Shown here: positions 15,939 to 23,796 of the stretch, one piece after another
Layout: every line of letters starts with the position of its first letter
Numbering within the stretch: the first letter of the stretch is position 1
Assembly: GCA_964639255.1 (NCBI GenBank)
Contig: CAZXDP010000019.1
Coordinates: 1 to 39,110 of the forward strand
Direction of reading: 5' to 3'
Length of the DNA: 39,110 nucleotides
DNA from: NZQO01 sp964639255
GTDB lineage: Bacteria; Bacteroidota; Bacteroidia; Flavobacteriales; Flavobacteriaceae
The notes under the pieces: generated by a model
What the model was told of the DNA's origin: nothing
Seen by the model: only the letters and a program-made list of their open reading frames with translations
The model's database searches: none
Translations under genes and position numbers: made by a program

Positions 15939-17600
15939 ATGAAATACGCTGCAAACCCCTTGTCCCAAACCCTTGTCCAACTTTGTGCCGCTAAGGGAAT
16001 AGATCATATCATAATTTCACCCGGTTCCCGTAACGCACCGCTCACCATAGGGTTTACCAATCATCCTGCCTTTACCAATTACAGTATTGTCGACGAACGA
16101 TGCGCCGCCTTCTTCGCCTTGGGGCTCGCCCAGCAGTTGCAACGGCCTGTAGCCGTGGTATGCACTTCAGGGTCGGCCTTGCTCAATTACTTCCCGGCTG
16201 TCGCGGAAGCCTATTACAGCGACATCCCGCTCGTGGTGCTTTCTGCCGATAGGCCCGAAGCGCTGTTGGAGATTGGCGACGGACAAACCATTCAGCAGGA
16301 GGCCGTATATGGCAAGCACATTTTGTACAATGCCAACTGCAAGGAGGGTGTGGCACACCAAAAATTGAACGAAACCGAAATCAACATTGCGCTCAACACG
16401 GCCAGCGAACTCAGGGGCCCTGTCCATATAAATATTCCGCTGTCGGAACCACTCTACGATACTATGGATGCCCCGAGCGTGGTTCCTCAGCACGTGCCAG
16501 CGCGACCGCAATCGTGGAAGTGGGAGGACGACGGGCAGTCCTTTGCGGAAGTATGGCGCCAAAGCGAGCGTATTTTGTTGCTAATGGGAGCACAGCTTCC
16601 AAAACAGCTTTCAGAAACATTACTCGATTCGCTGCTAAAAGACGGCAGGATACTGTTGTTTACCGAAACTACGAGCAATTGCTACCACCCCAAGGGGGTT
16701 GCAGCCATAGACCAACTCATTGCGCCACTAACCGAGGATGAATTTAGTCAACTGAAACCCGATTTATTGGTCACTATGGGCGGGATGGTCGTTTCCAAGA
16801 AAGTAAAGGCCTTTTTGCGGCACTACCGGCCAAAACACCATTGGCACATCGACCCTAAAAAAGCGTACGACACCTATTTTAGCCTAAGCGAACACATTCG
16901 TACCACACCCGAAGCCTTTTTCCAACAGCTGCCCATCCAGCAGCCCGCTACGGGAACGCACCAACAAACGTGGTTGCACTATCGGGAACACCGCCTGGTG
17001 CGCCACGCCCAGTTTGTCGAGTCGGCTCCGTATTCCGATTTTACAGTGTACCATATGCTATTTGGCAGTCTACCGCAGAATGTCCAGCTCCAATTGGCCA
17101 ATAGCACTGCTATTCGGTATGCGCAGCTGTTCGCCATGGATCCCACCTGGGAGGTATTCTGCAATCGCGGCACCAGTGGTATCGATGGCAGTACGAGTAC
17201 GGCTATTGGAGCGGCCTTGGCCTCGCAACGGCAAACCGTGCTCCTAACGGGCGACCTCAGTTTCTTTTACGATAGCAATGCCCTTTGGAACGATTATATT
17301 CCGAAGAACTTCAGAATCATAGTTGTGAACAATAGTGGAGGGGGCATTTTCAGAATATTGCCCAAGGCAAAGCAGTCGGCGCACTTCGAGCGATTTTTTG
17401 AAACCAGGCACCAGCTTACGGCCGAGCATCTTTGCGCTATGTTCCAACTAGAGTACCGCCATGCGCACGATGAACAAAGCCTTATGGAAGGTCTTACGGA
17501 TTTTTTCCGAAAATCAAATGGGCCGCGCCTTCTTGAGATAGCCACACCGCCCACAATCAATGATGAGGTGTTGGCTCAGTATTTCAAATTTATCGTTTAG
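15939..17600 (+). CDS. menD: 2-succinyl-5-enolpyruvyl-6-hydroxy-3-cyclohexene-1-carboxylate synthase
   Basis: The 553-residue protein is a full-length MenD, a thiamine-diphosphate enzyme joining isochorismate and 2-oxoglutarate. The N-terminal pyrimidine-binding domain has SPGSRNAPLTIGF and the cofactor-activating Glu at 53 (SIVDERCAAFFALGLAQ). The C-terminal diphosphate domain has NRGTSGIDGSTSTAIGAA and the magnesium-binding LTGDLSFFYDSNALWN followed by VVNNSGGGIF. The stop lies inside the 3' end of a convergent small gene (11-base overlap). Confidence 0.97.
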   Translation: MKYAANPLSQTLVQLCAAKGIDHIIISPGSRNAPLTIGFTNHPAFTNYSIVDERCAAFFALGLAQQLQRPVAVVCTSGSALLNYFPAVAEAYYSDIPLVVLSADRPEALLEIGDGQTIQQEAVYGKHILYNANCKEGVAHQKLNETEINIALNTASELRGPVHINIPLSEPLYDTMDAPSVVPQHVPARPQSWKWEDDGQSFAEVWRQSERILLLMGAQLPKQLSETLLDSLLKDGRILLFTETTSNCYHPKGVAAIDQLIAPLTEDEFSQLKPDLLVTMGGMVVSKKVKAFLRHYRPKHHWHIDPKKAYDTYFSLSEHIRTTPEAFFQQLPIQQPATGTHQQTWLHYREHRLVRHAQFVESAPYSDFTVYHMLFGSLPQNVQLQLANSTAIRYAQLFAMDPTWEVFCNRGTSGIDGSTSTAIGAALASQRQTVLLTGDLSFFYDSNALWNDYIPKNFRIIVVNNSGGGIFRILPKAKQSAHFERFFETRHQLTAEHLCAMFQLEYRHAHDEQSLMEGLTDFFRKSNGPRLLEIATPPTINDEVLAQYFKFIV

Positions 17601-18009
17601 TGGGGGAGACGTAGGGCAGTCCCCAAGCAAGGGCCTCTTCCATTGTGGAAAAAATTTGAAAGGGCTTGTGGAAGAAATTCGATTCCATTTCGGCATTTTG
17701 CCTGGCAAGTTCATTGGTAGCGACAATCGCCAGGGCCTTCAAGGTAGGTATTTTCTCCAAATACTTATAATCGTGCGGATTGAGCGCATACGAGTTAACG
17801 CGGTGGCTAATGTAGAACCAAGGATGGGGCCCAAGATGCTGTAAGCCCGCTACCAAGATGGGAAAGGCCGTTCTGTAATTGAGCGTGACGCCTTCAAAGG
17901 CTTCAACCACCACTACCTTTTTATAGATATAGATAGTCGCTATAGGGGTTTCCAGTACTTTTTGCAACGGTATTGCCTTGGGGAAGCCGTGCGGAGACTT
18001 CTTCTTCAT
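17590..18009 (-). CDS. Small conserved protein, possibly STAS/SpoIIAA-like fold
   Basis: The 139-residue cytoplasmic protein contains an alternating strand/helix pattern (IYIYKKVVVVEAFEGVTLNY, later LKALAIVATNELARQNAEMESNFF, then PFQIFSTMEEALAWG) reminiscent of SpoIIAA/STAS-like proteins. This is a fold guess. The closing FSTMEEALAWG helix is typical of that group. The frame is open to 18036, but the ATG at 18009 (MKKKSPHGF) gives a more natural start. It converges with menD, overlapping it by 11 bases, and is divergent from the CvfB-like gene. Confidence 0.65.
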   Translation of the reverse strand: MKKKSPHGFPKAIPLQKVLETPIATIYIYKKVVVVEAFEGVTLNYRTAFPILVAGLQHLGPHPWFYISHRVNSYALNPHDYKYLEKIPTLKALAIVATNELARQNAEMESNFFHKPFQIFSTMEEALAWGLPYVSPTKR

Positions 18010-18115
18010 AGTAATTACACCCCTGCCGGGGCTCAAAAAATTCCGAACGTGAAGTTAGAAAATTGCCCCGACATCTATTTGCATTTCCTTATAATTTTTT
18101 CGCGGTGCAAAAGCG

Positions 18116-18123
18116 TACCTTTG
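18116..18123 (+). promoter_or_regulatory. -7 box (TACCTTTG) abutting the CvfB-like gene
   Basis: A perfect TAnnTTTG box ends four bases before the ATG at 18128. A transcript from it would be leaderless or start at the second in-frame ATG (18131). No -33 TTG at standard spacing was found. Confidence 0.45.
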
Positions 18124-18127
18124 CGTT

Positions 18128-18958
18128 ATGATGAATTTAGGAGAATACAACACCCTGCATATCGTGCGCGAAACCGATCCTGGCCTCTTCTTGGCCGATA
18201 CGGAAGGGAACGAGGTCCTGCTTCCGCATAAGTACAAACCGGAAACCTACGAAATTGGCGATGCCATAAGCGTATTTTTGTACCTGGATAACGAGGAGCG
18301 CCCCATTGCCACCACCCTGCAACCGTTTGTCGCCAAAAATAATTTTGGCTACCTGCAATGTAGCGACGTGACCAAATACGGGGCCTTTATGGACTGGGGG
18401 CTGGAAAAGCAATTGTTCGTACCGTTTAAGGAACAGGCAAGACCTATGAAGGAGGGCAGTTGGTACATTGTGTATGTATACCTCGACGAGAAAACCAATC
18501 GCCTGGTGGGCTCCAGCAAAACCGATAAATACTTGGACAACTCCCACCTAACCATTTCCAAGTTTGATGAGGTCGATATTCTCGTAACCCACCTTACCGA
18601 AAAGGGGGCCAATGTCATTATCAACGGCAAGCACAAGGGACTTATTTATATTGAGGATATTTTTGAAGACATCCGAACGGGCGACCGCATCAAGGCATTT
18701 ATCAAGAAAATACGCGACGACAACAAGATTGATGTGGTGCTCCAGGCGCCGGGCTACCGAAGTATTGAGCCCAATGCCAACTACATTCTCGATGAGCTAA
18801 AGGCCGCGGGCGGATTTCTTCCGCTTCACGATAAAACCGACCCTGATACTATAAAGAACGAATTGGGAATGAGCAAAAAGAGCTTTAAAAAGGCCATTGG
18901 TACCCTTTACAAAGACAAGCAGATTCTAATAAAGGATTCGGGTATCGAATTGCTGTAG
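18128..18958 (+). CDS. CvfB-like S1-domain RNA-binding protein
   Basis: The 276-residue protein fits the CvfB/YitL family: tandem S1-like OB folds followed by a winged-helix end. The segment FGYLQCSDVTKYGAFMDWGLEKQLFVPFKEQ and the later IVTHLTEKGANVIINGKHKGLIYIEDIF are S1-like. The C-terminus has the winged-helix pattern (DPDTIKNELGMSKKSFKKAIGTLYKDKQI). It is probably a cytoplasmic RNA-binding regulator of translation or stability. It starts ATGATG, so either Met could be used. Its position between men genes is one I recall from flavobacterial genomes; any functional link to menaquinone is unproven. Confidence 0.85.
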   Translation: MMNLGEYNTLHIVRETDPGLFLADTEGNEVLLPHKYKPETYEIGDAISVFLYLDNEERPIATTLQPFVAKNNFGYLQCSDVTKYGAFMDWGLEKQLFVPFKEQARPMKEGSWYIVYVYLDEKTNRLVGSSKTDKYLDNSHLTISKFDEVDILVTHLTEKGANVIINGKHKGLIYIEDIFEDIRTGDRIKAFIKKIRDDNKIDVVLQAPGYRSIEPNANYILDELKAAGGFLPLHDKTDPDTIKNELGMSKKSFKKAIGTLYKDKQILIKDSGIELL

Positions 18959-18975
18959 ACCGAATCTACAGTACG

Positions 18976-19458
18976 TTACCAGGGATAGACCCTTCCACGA
19001 ATGTAGGGCCTAATGATGGGTTGTTGGTCTTGCAGGCGCCGTAGGGGCGAGAGCGAAGGGCCGGTGGTATCGTCCAACAGATACAATCCGCGCATTTCCT
19101 TGTACACCGTGTTCCGAACTACCGTAGCGCCATCGGCTTGGTATTGTGGAAAGCCCGTAAGACCGTATGCTTTGGCCGAAATGGGGTCCAACTCGATTTT
19201 CGTACTGCTGAACATACCCGTTCGCTCCACCGCTGCGAGCATATCTACCGGTTGTTGGTAATTTTCGGCGGTTACCTTAAACGACTGCAATCGTTTTCTG
19301 AAATCGATGTCGCCCGCCGGATTTTGAAAGCGAGGCAAGGGCGGCACCTCGGGCAGGGATTCGTTCGTGATACGTATAAATCGGGTTTCCATGCCATCCA
19401 ACTGGCCCAGAACCAAACTGGGCAAGAGCACTAGAAAACTGAGCAAGATACGTTTCAT
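18976..19458 (-). CDS. Small secreted protein of unknown function, downstream of a C1 peptidase
   Basis: The 160-residue protein has a signal peptide (MKRILLSFLVLLPSLVLGQ). The mature part has no recognisable domain. It contains PPLPRFQNPAGDIDFRKRL, a Pro/Arg-rich C-terminus (RRLQDQQPIIRPYIRGRVYPW), and no cysteines that would suggest disulfides. The frame is open to 19521, but the Met at 19458 opens the signal peptide and is the clear start. It begins 41 bases after the stop of the C1 peptidase on the same strand, so the two are probably co-transcribed. It could be a substrate, inhibitor or chaperone of the peptidase, which is speculation. Confidence 0.65.
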   Translation of the reverse strand: MKRILLSFLVLLPSLVLGQLDGMETRFIRITNESLPEVPPLPRFQNPAGDIDFRKRLQSFKVTAENYQQPVDMLAAVERTGMFSSTKIELDPISAKAYGLTGFPQYQADGATVVRNTVYKEMRGLYLLDDTTGPSLSPLRRLQDQQPIIRPYIRGRVYPW

Positions 19459-19498
19459 GTATTTTGTTTTCTTCTGAAATAGCAAAAATCGCACCAAC

Positions 19499-20644
19499 CT
19501 AAAGGGCCAGCTTTTTGGCAATCGAAGTTGGCAAAGCGTCTTTGTGTACCATAACGCTTATGGCCTTCAGTTTCATATACGCTTCGCTAACATAGACAAA
19601 TCCGCCGTTCGCATTGCGGTTGGCATCGGTACCCCAGCTATTTTTAACTTTATAGTATTTAGTACCGTTCTGGTCGCGAACGGTTCCCGTAATGTGCATT
19701 AAATGGTCATCGGTAGTAGCGTAGCTTTCAAATTCCTGCTGCCGGTAGGCTTGGGTAATGTCACGTTCGGGATAGATGCCCTGCAGGGCTTTTACGGTAT
19801 GTTCGGGATCTTGGGCAATCACCGCGACGCCATCTTTGGCCGAAAACGATCGCTCGCTTACATCGCAATCCAACGCGACGGTAAATCCGTTTGCCAGTGC
19901 GTGGTCTATAGTTGCTATAAAGTCGTTTAGGGGAAGGTTGTAGAACGAGCCATTGCTCCAATTGTCCGGGATATTCAAGATAAAGGTTTCATAGAAAGGC
20001 GCGTGCGTAAAAGAGGTAAGCGTAAGGTAATCGTTCGGTACGATCTTAGATGCTTCAAGAAAGCTCCGTGGCGTATAGGTTTTTCCCTCGTAGGTGAAGG
20101 TTTCGGGGGCGGCCCCTAGATACGCATCGAGTACAGCCGCTACGGCAGGCTTCCACTGCGTGCCCAAACTACCGCCGGGCGCCTTTACATAGGTATCGAG
20201 CATGGCCTCCAACACCGCCACCAACTCCGCGTGGTTGTGGGCATCGGTATTCCCTACGAGTCCGGTGTAGGCCGTATGCGGTACCAATCCGAACTGGGCC
20301 ACCGAGCGAATGACATCGTGTGCGAGTCCGCCTTCGGAAAACTGTGCCTTCCCCTGTCGCATTACATAGTTTTCGGCTTTCTTCGGATAGGTGTGGCGCA
20401 CTGTGTACATTTCAGAAAGATCGATCTGCTTGCCGGTTAGGCGCATAATTTCCGATTCCAAAAAGGAAGAGGTCGAAAAGCTCCAGCAGGTACCCGTACG
20501 TCCCTGACTAATCACCGGGGTGGTTTCCAGATCGATTTCCGTGGTGAACCGATACGCCTCTTGCGCTTGTAGCGTACCTATCAATAACAATAAGCACAGT
20601 GCAGCCAAGCATCTCGAGTGATTTTGAAATACAGATGTTGTCAT
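19499..20644 (-). CDS. Secreted papain-like C1 peptidase (bleomycin hydrolase/aminopeptidase C type)
   Basis: The 381-residue protein begins with a signal peptide (MTTSVFQNHSRCLAALCLLLLIGTLQAQ). Papain-family catalytic residues are present: Cys53 in TGTCWSFSTSSFLE, His317 in DDHLMHITG, and Asn335 in KVKNSWGTD. The spacing between Cys and His (about 264 residues) and the DDHLMH motif match the bleomycin hydrolase / aminopeptidase C subgroup. That subgroup is usually cytosolic, whereas this copy has an export signal. It lies between the CvfB-like gene and menB on the opposite strand and is followed by the small secreted protein. Confidence 0.88.
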   Translation of the reverse strand: MTTSVFQNHSRCLAALCLLLLIGTLQAQEAYRFTTEIDLETTPVISQGRTGTCWSFSTSSFLESEIMRLTGKQIDLSEMYTVRHTYPKKAENYVMRQGKAQFSEGGLAHDVIRSVAQFGLVPHTAYTGLVGNTDAHNHAELVAVLEAMLDTYVKAPGGSLGTQWKPAVAAVLDAYLGAAPETFTYEGKTYTPRSFLEASKIVPNDYLTLTSFTHAPFYETFILNIPDNWSNGSFYNLPLNDFIATIDHALANGFTVALDCDVSERSFSAKDGVAVIAQDPEHTVKALQGIYPERDITQAYRQQEFESYATTDDHLMHITGTVRDQNGTKYYKVKNSWGTDANRNANGGFVYVSEAYMKLKAISVMVHKDALPTSIAKKLAL

Positions 20645-20669
20645 GAGCGGTTTTTATAAAGTATCTTTG
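20638..20669 (+). promoter_or_regulatory. menB promoter
   Basis: A TTG (20638-20640) and a perfect -7 box TATCTTTG (20662-20669) are separated by 21 bases, within the accepted range for flavobacterial promoters. The menB ATG lies 17 bases after the box. Confidence 0.65.
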
Positions 20670-20686
20670 GGGTAAAAATAGAAAAT

Positions 20687-21526
20687 ATGAGCACACCCCA
20701 ATGGAAAACCGCTAAGGAATATACCGATATCACCTACAGGAAATGTGACGGCGTGGCGCGTATCGCCTTCAACAGGCCTGAGGTTCGCAATGCCTTTCGC
20801 CCCAAGACGACCGCAGAGCTGCTCGATGCGTTTCACGATGCGCAGGAAGATACCGCTATAGGGGTTGTACTGCTCTCTGCCGAGGGACCCTCTCCCAAAG
20901 ACGGGGTGTACAGCTTTTGCAGCGGTGGCGACCAACGTGCCAGAGGGCACCAAGGCTATGTGGGGGACGATGGCTACCATCGACTGAATATCCTGGAAGT
21001 GCAACGACTTATTCGCTTTATGCCCAAAGCTGTTATTTGTGTTGTCCCGGGCTGGGCTGTTGGTGGCGGTCACAGTTTGCACGTGGTGTGCGATATGACA
21101 CTGGCTAGCAAGGAGCACGCCATCTTTAAACAAACCGATGCCGATGTAACCAGCTTCGACGGTGGCTACGGCAGTGCCTACTTGGCCAAGATGGTGGGGC
21201 AGAAGAAGGCGCGCGAAATCTTCTTCTTGGGTCGCAATTATTCGGCACAGGAAGCCTTTGAAATGGGTATGGTGAACGCCGTGGTACCGCACGACCAATT
21301 GGAGCAGACCGCTTTTGAATGGGCGCAGGAAATCTTGGCAAAATCGCCTACTTCCATTAAGATGCTGAAGTTTGCCATGAACCTTACCGACGATGGAATG
21401 GTAGGGCAACAGGTGTTTGCGGGCGAAGCCACCCGACTGGCCTATATGACCGACGAAGCCAAAGAAGGCCGCGATGCCTTTCTGGAAAAGCGAAAGCCCA
21501 ATTTCGATAAGAAATGGTTGCCGTAG
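20687..21526 (+). CDS. menB: 1,4-dihydroxy-2-naphthoyl-CoA synthase
   Basis: The 279-residue crotonase-fold enzyme cyclises O-succinylbenzoyl-CoA to DHNA-CoA. Family marks include RIAFNRPEVRNAFRPKT, FCSGGDQRARG (oxyanion loop), VPGWAVGGGHSLHVVCDMTLAS, and DVTSFDGGYGSAYLA, typical of MenB rather than general enoyl-CoA hydratases. The C-terminus EGRDAFLEKRKPNFDKKWLP matches the MenB ending. It is divergent from the C1 peptidase and has its own promoter. The expected downstream genes menA, menC and menE are absent here and repeats follow instead. Confidence 0.96.
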   Translation: MSTPQWKTAKEYTDITYRKCDGVARIAFNRPEVRNAFRPKTTAELLDAFHDAQEDTAIGVVLLSAEGPSPKDGVYSFCSGGDQRARGHQGYVGDDGYHRLNILEVQRLIRFMPKAVICVVPGWAVGGGHSLHVVCDMTLASKEHAIFKQTDADVTSFDGGYGSAYLAKMVGQKKAREIFFLGRNYSAQEAFEMGMVNAVVPHDQLEQTAFEWAQEILAKSPTSIKMLKFAMNLTDDGMVGQQVFAGEATRLAYMTDEAKEGRDAFLEKRKPNFDKKWLP

Positions 21527-21534
21527 GTGGTTTT

Positions 21535-21611
21535 CAGTGTTCAGTGGTCAGTGGGCAGTGGTCAGTGGTCGGTGTGCAGTGTTCAGATTTAGTAGGCTGT
21601 AGGCAGTTTTT
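21535..21611. repeat. Heptamer array (CAGTGGT-type)
   Basis: Starting at 21535 the sequence falls into about eleven consecutive 7-base units (CAGTGTT, CAGTGGT, CAGTGGG, CAGTGGT, CAGTGGT, CGGTGTG, CAGTGTT, CAGATTT, AGTAGGC, TGTAGGC, AGTTTTT). It begins 8 bases after the menB stop and encodes nothing. Confidence 0.8.
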
Positions 21612-21689
21612 TCTCTCTTGTTCTTTTTTGCCTTGTACTGGCTGTTTGTAGATTGGACTAGGGTGGCGGTGTTGGGAGCTTTGAGAGTG

Positions 21690-22205
21690 CATTCCTCTCG
21701 CTGCGCTCGTCGGATGCAGGTTCCTAGGAATTTGCGCCTTGGCGCAACCGTCTCGAAAATTGGATTGTGTTAATGCATTATGCATTCCTCTCGCTACGCT
21801 CGTCGGATGCAGGTCCTCGCCTATTCTGAAGAAAAGGGAATATGGGTGATAATCAATTACCTCCCGTCATTTTTTTATGATACAGTTGTAAGGTTGCATT
21901 CCTCTCGCTACGCTCGTCGGATGCAGGTTCCTAGGAATTTCCGTTACACGGAACCGTCTCAAAAACTCCGCGAACGCCTATGGCGTTCTGGATCTCGCAG
22001 TTTTTTTCGCCTATTCTTGGAAAAAGGGGTTGGACATTAATAAGTTACTTCCGTCACTTGTTTATTATGCAGCAGTAAGATTGCATTCCTCTCGTTGCGC
22101 TCGTTGGATGCAGGTCTTCGACTATTCTTGGAAAAAGGGGTTGGGCCTTACCAATTTATTGTCGTTAATCAGATGCGTTTTTCTGATTTGGTTTTAATGC
22201 ATTCC
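21690..22205. repeat. Degenerate tandem array of a hairpin-forming intergenic repeat
   Basis: Four copies of a GCATTCC...GGATGCAGGT unit begin at 21690, 21782, 21896 and 22083. Copies two to four are each followed by a related CTATTCT...AAGGG tail. Copies one and three carry an insert with a TTCCTAGGAA palindrome and a further hairpin whose central bases differ (21733-21748 against 21939-21953). Another hairpin (GAACGCC-TAT-GGCGTTC) is at 21972-21988. The 86-codon open frame across this region is made of the repeat itself and is not called as a gene. Confidence 0.8.
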
Positions 22206-22218
22206 TAATACACTATCT

Positions 22219-22236
22219 ATGCTTTATCCATACTTT
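22219..22236 (+). repeat. Dispersed 18-base repeat, copy 1
   Basis: ATGCTTTATCCATACTTT is the reverse complement, with one mismatch, of 36286-36303. The two copies lie in intergenic DNA on opposite sides of the polysaccharide locus. Confidence 0.6.
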
Positions 22237-22265
22237 ATCTACGGGTGAACCTTTTAGGGAGTTGG

Positions 22266-22315
22266 CAGTATTCAGATTTAGTAGGCAGTGGGCAGTTGCA
22301 GTAGGCAGTTGGAAG
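22266..22315. repeat. Second heptamer array
   Basis: The units CAGTATT, CAGATTT, AGTAGGC, AGTGGGC, AGTTGCA and related follow each other. The order CAGTRTT-CAGATTT-AGTAGGC is the same as in the array at 21535-21611, so the two are related copies. Confidence 0.7.
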
Positions 22316-22360
22316 TAGTACGACAACTTCTTTGCCATCCGTCTTAGGGGAAAATCCGTG

Positions 22361-22390
22361 ATTGTCCCCTTGAGGGGACTTTAGGGGTGT
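22361..22390 (+). repeat. Palindromic dispersed repeat, left copy
   Basis: This 30-base element has a core of GTCCCCT-TG-AGGGGAC and a trailing AGGGGTGT. It matches the reverse complement of 30425-30454 at 26 of 30 positions. Confidence 0.75.
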
Positions 22391-22408
22391 TTTCCGTGTT
22401 CAAAATGC

Positions 22409-22455
<47 letters not shown>

Positions 22456-22462
22456 GCAGTTG

Positions 22463-22487
22463 AACATCCCTTATGGATGTTGAATGT
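22463..22487 (+). terminator. Possible terminator hairpin
   Basis: A 7-bp stem (22463-22469 with 22475-22481) with a 5-nt loop is followed a few bases later by a T-run. It lies between the microsatellite and wecB, about 940 bases past menB, so its target transcript is unclear. Confidence 0.35.
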
Positions 22488-22583
22488 TTTTAGTTACTTA
22501 GTTCCGTGTTAAGGAATACATCCATTTTATCGTCTAAGGCCTCCCTAAAGAAAATTCGTAGCATATTATTCGTTATCTTCGTT

Positions 22584-22612
22584 TTGTGCCCCACGGGTTT
22601 ATGGTATCTTTG
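22584..22612 (+). promoter_or_regulatory. wecB promoter
   Basis: A TTG (22584-22586) and a perfect TATCTTTG (22605-22612) lie 18 bases apart, close to the flavobacterial consensus. The -7 box lies inside the longer open frame, which supports the ATG at 22640 as the true start. Confidence 0.75.
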
Positions 22613-22639
22613 CCCGCTCCCAAAAAACAAACCGAACCT

Positions 22640-23749
22640 ATGAAACGCGTTCTCATCGTATTCGGCACACGGCCCGAAGCCATTAAGATGGCCCCCTTGG
22701 TGCGCGAGTTCGAGAAGCATCCCAACCAATTTACCACCGCCGTATGCGTCACGGCACAGCATCGAGAGATGTTGGACCAAGTGCTGGACTTCTTCGAGAT
22801 ACAACCCACCTTCGATCTCGATCTTATGACGCCCGGCCAGGACCTGTATGGCCTTACCGCCAAGTTGATAACCGAGCTGCGGGGGGTGCTGGAAGATTTT
22901 AAACCGGAGTACGTTTTTGTGCACGGCGATACCACAACCAGTATGGCCGCAAGCCTCGCCGCCTTTTATTATGGTGCCAAGGTATGCCACGTTGAGGCGG
23001 GATTGCGCACCCACAACAAATGGGCGCCCTTCCCTGAGGAGATGAACCGGCAGCTTACGGGTAGGCTGGCCGATATCCATTTTGCCCCTACCGAGACATC
23101 CAAGAACAACCTTTTGAAGGAGAACGTACCCCTAGAGGCCATCGTCGTTACGGGCAATACCGTGATCGATGCCCTGCTGCAAAGTGTTGCGAAGGTACAA
23201 CAGAATCCCAGTGAGGCCATGAAAGCTTTGGAGGCCGAATGGAACGGGGCCGAGGTGATCTTGGTCACCGGACACCGGCGGGAAAACCACGGGGAGGGTT
23301 TTAGGAACATCTGCACGGCCCTCAAGGAACTGGCACGGCAGTACCCGGCACTGCGCATCGTGTATCCCGTACATTTGAATCCGAAGGTATGGCAACCCGT
23401 ACACGAGCAGTTGGGCGATGTGCCCAACATACAGTTGATCGAACCGTTGGCGTATCCGGATTTTATCTGGTTGATGCACCGCAGCAAACTCATCATTACC
23501 GATAGCGGTGGGGTGCAGGAAGAGGCGCCCAGTTTGGGCAAACCGGTACTGGTATTACGAGACACTACCGAGCGCCCCGAGGCGGTAGAAGCCGGCACGG
23601 TAGTATTGGTAGGTACCGATACGCAGAAAATCATCGACGGGACCAATGCGCTGCTCACCCATGCGGAACGCTACAACGAAATGAGCGCCCTGCACAACCC
23701 CTATGGCGACGGAAAGGCGTGTGGGAGGATTGTGGGGTTTTTTAAATAG
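22640..23749 (+). CDS. wecB: UDP-N-acetylglucosamine 2-epimerase (non-hydrolysing)
   Basis: The 369-residue enzyme interconverts UDP-GlcNAc and UDP-ManNAc, supplying a precursor for surface glycans. Diagnostic segments are GTRPEAIKMAPL near the N-terminus, VHGDTTTSMAASLAA, HVEAGLRTHNKWAPFPEEMNR, TGHRRENHGEGF and TDSGGVQEEAPSLGKPVLVLR. The frame is open from 22586, but the promoter sits in that extension and MKRVLIVFGTRPEA is the usual family start. It has host-like GC content and stands immediately before the AT-rich polysaccharide cassette. No UDP-ManNAc dehydrogenase is in the window. Confidence 0.95.
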   Translation: MKRVLIVFGTRPEAIKMAPLVREFEKHPNQFTTAVCVTAQHREMLDQVLDFFEIQPTFDLDLMTPGQDLYGLTAKLITELRGVLEDFKPEYVFVHGDTTTSMAASLAAFYYGAKVCHVEAGLRTHNKWAPFPEEMNRQLTGRLADIHFAPTETSKNNLLKENVPLEAIVVTGNTVIDALLQSVAKVQQNPSEAMKALEAEWNGAEVILVTGHRRENHGEGFRNICTALKELARQYPALRIVYPVHLNPKVWQPVHEQLGDVPNIQLIEPLAYPDFIWLMHRSKLIITDSGGVQEEAPSLGKPVLVLRDTTERPEAVEAGTVVLVGTDTQKIIDGTNALLTHAERYNEMSALHNPYGDGKACGRIVGFFK

Positions 23750-23796
23750 TCTTTAAAACAACTTGAGAGAAAGCGTGTTTACAAATAATTATTTCC

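Noticed and set aside
18019..18032. CCCC-TGCC-GGGG hairpin as a terminator
   Set aside because: It lies between two divergent genes, where no transcript needs ending, and the stem is only four base pairs.
21780..22040. An 86-codon open frame in the repeat zone
   Set aside because: It is composed of the translated repeat units themselves (HSSRYARRMQ appears twice) and has no promoter, conserved domain or sensible composition.
21690..22115. CRISPR array suspected from four similar units
   Set aside because: Unit spacing is irregular (92, 114 and 187 bases), the tails are also homologous to each other, and there are no cas genes nearby.
22490..23080. A 196-codon frame antisense to wecB
   Set aside because: Most of it mirrors the wecB coding sequence. 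Only the last 24 codons (outside wecB) look protein-like, and that is too little to support a gene.
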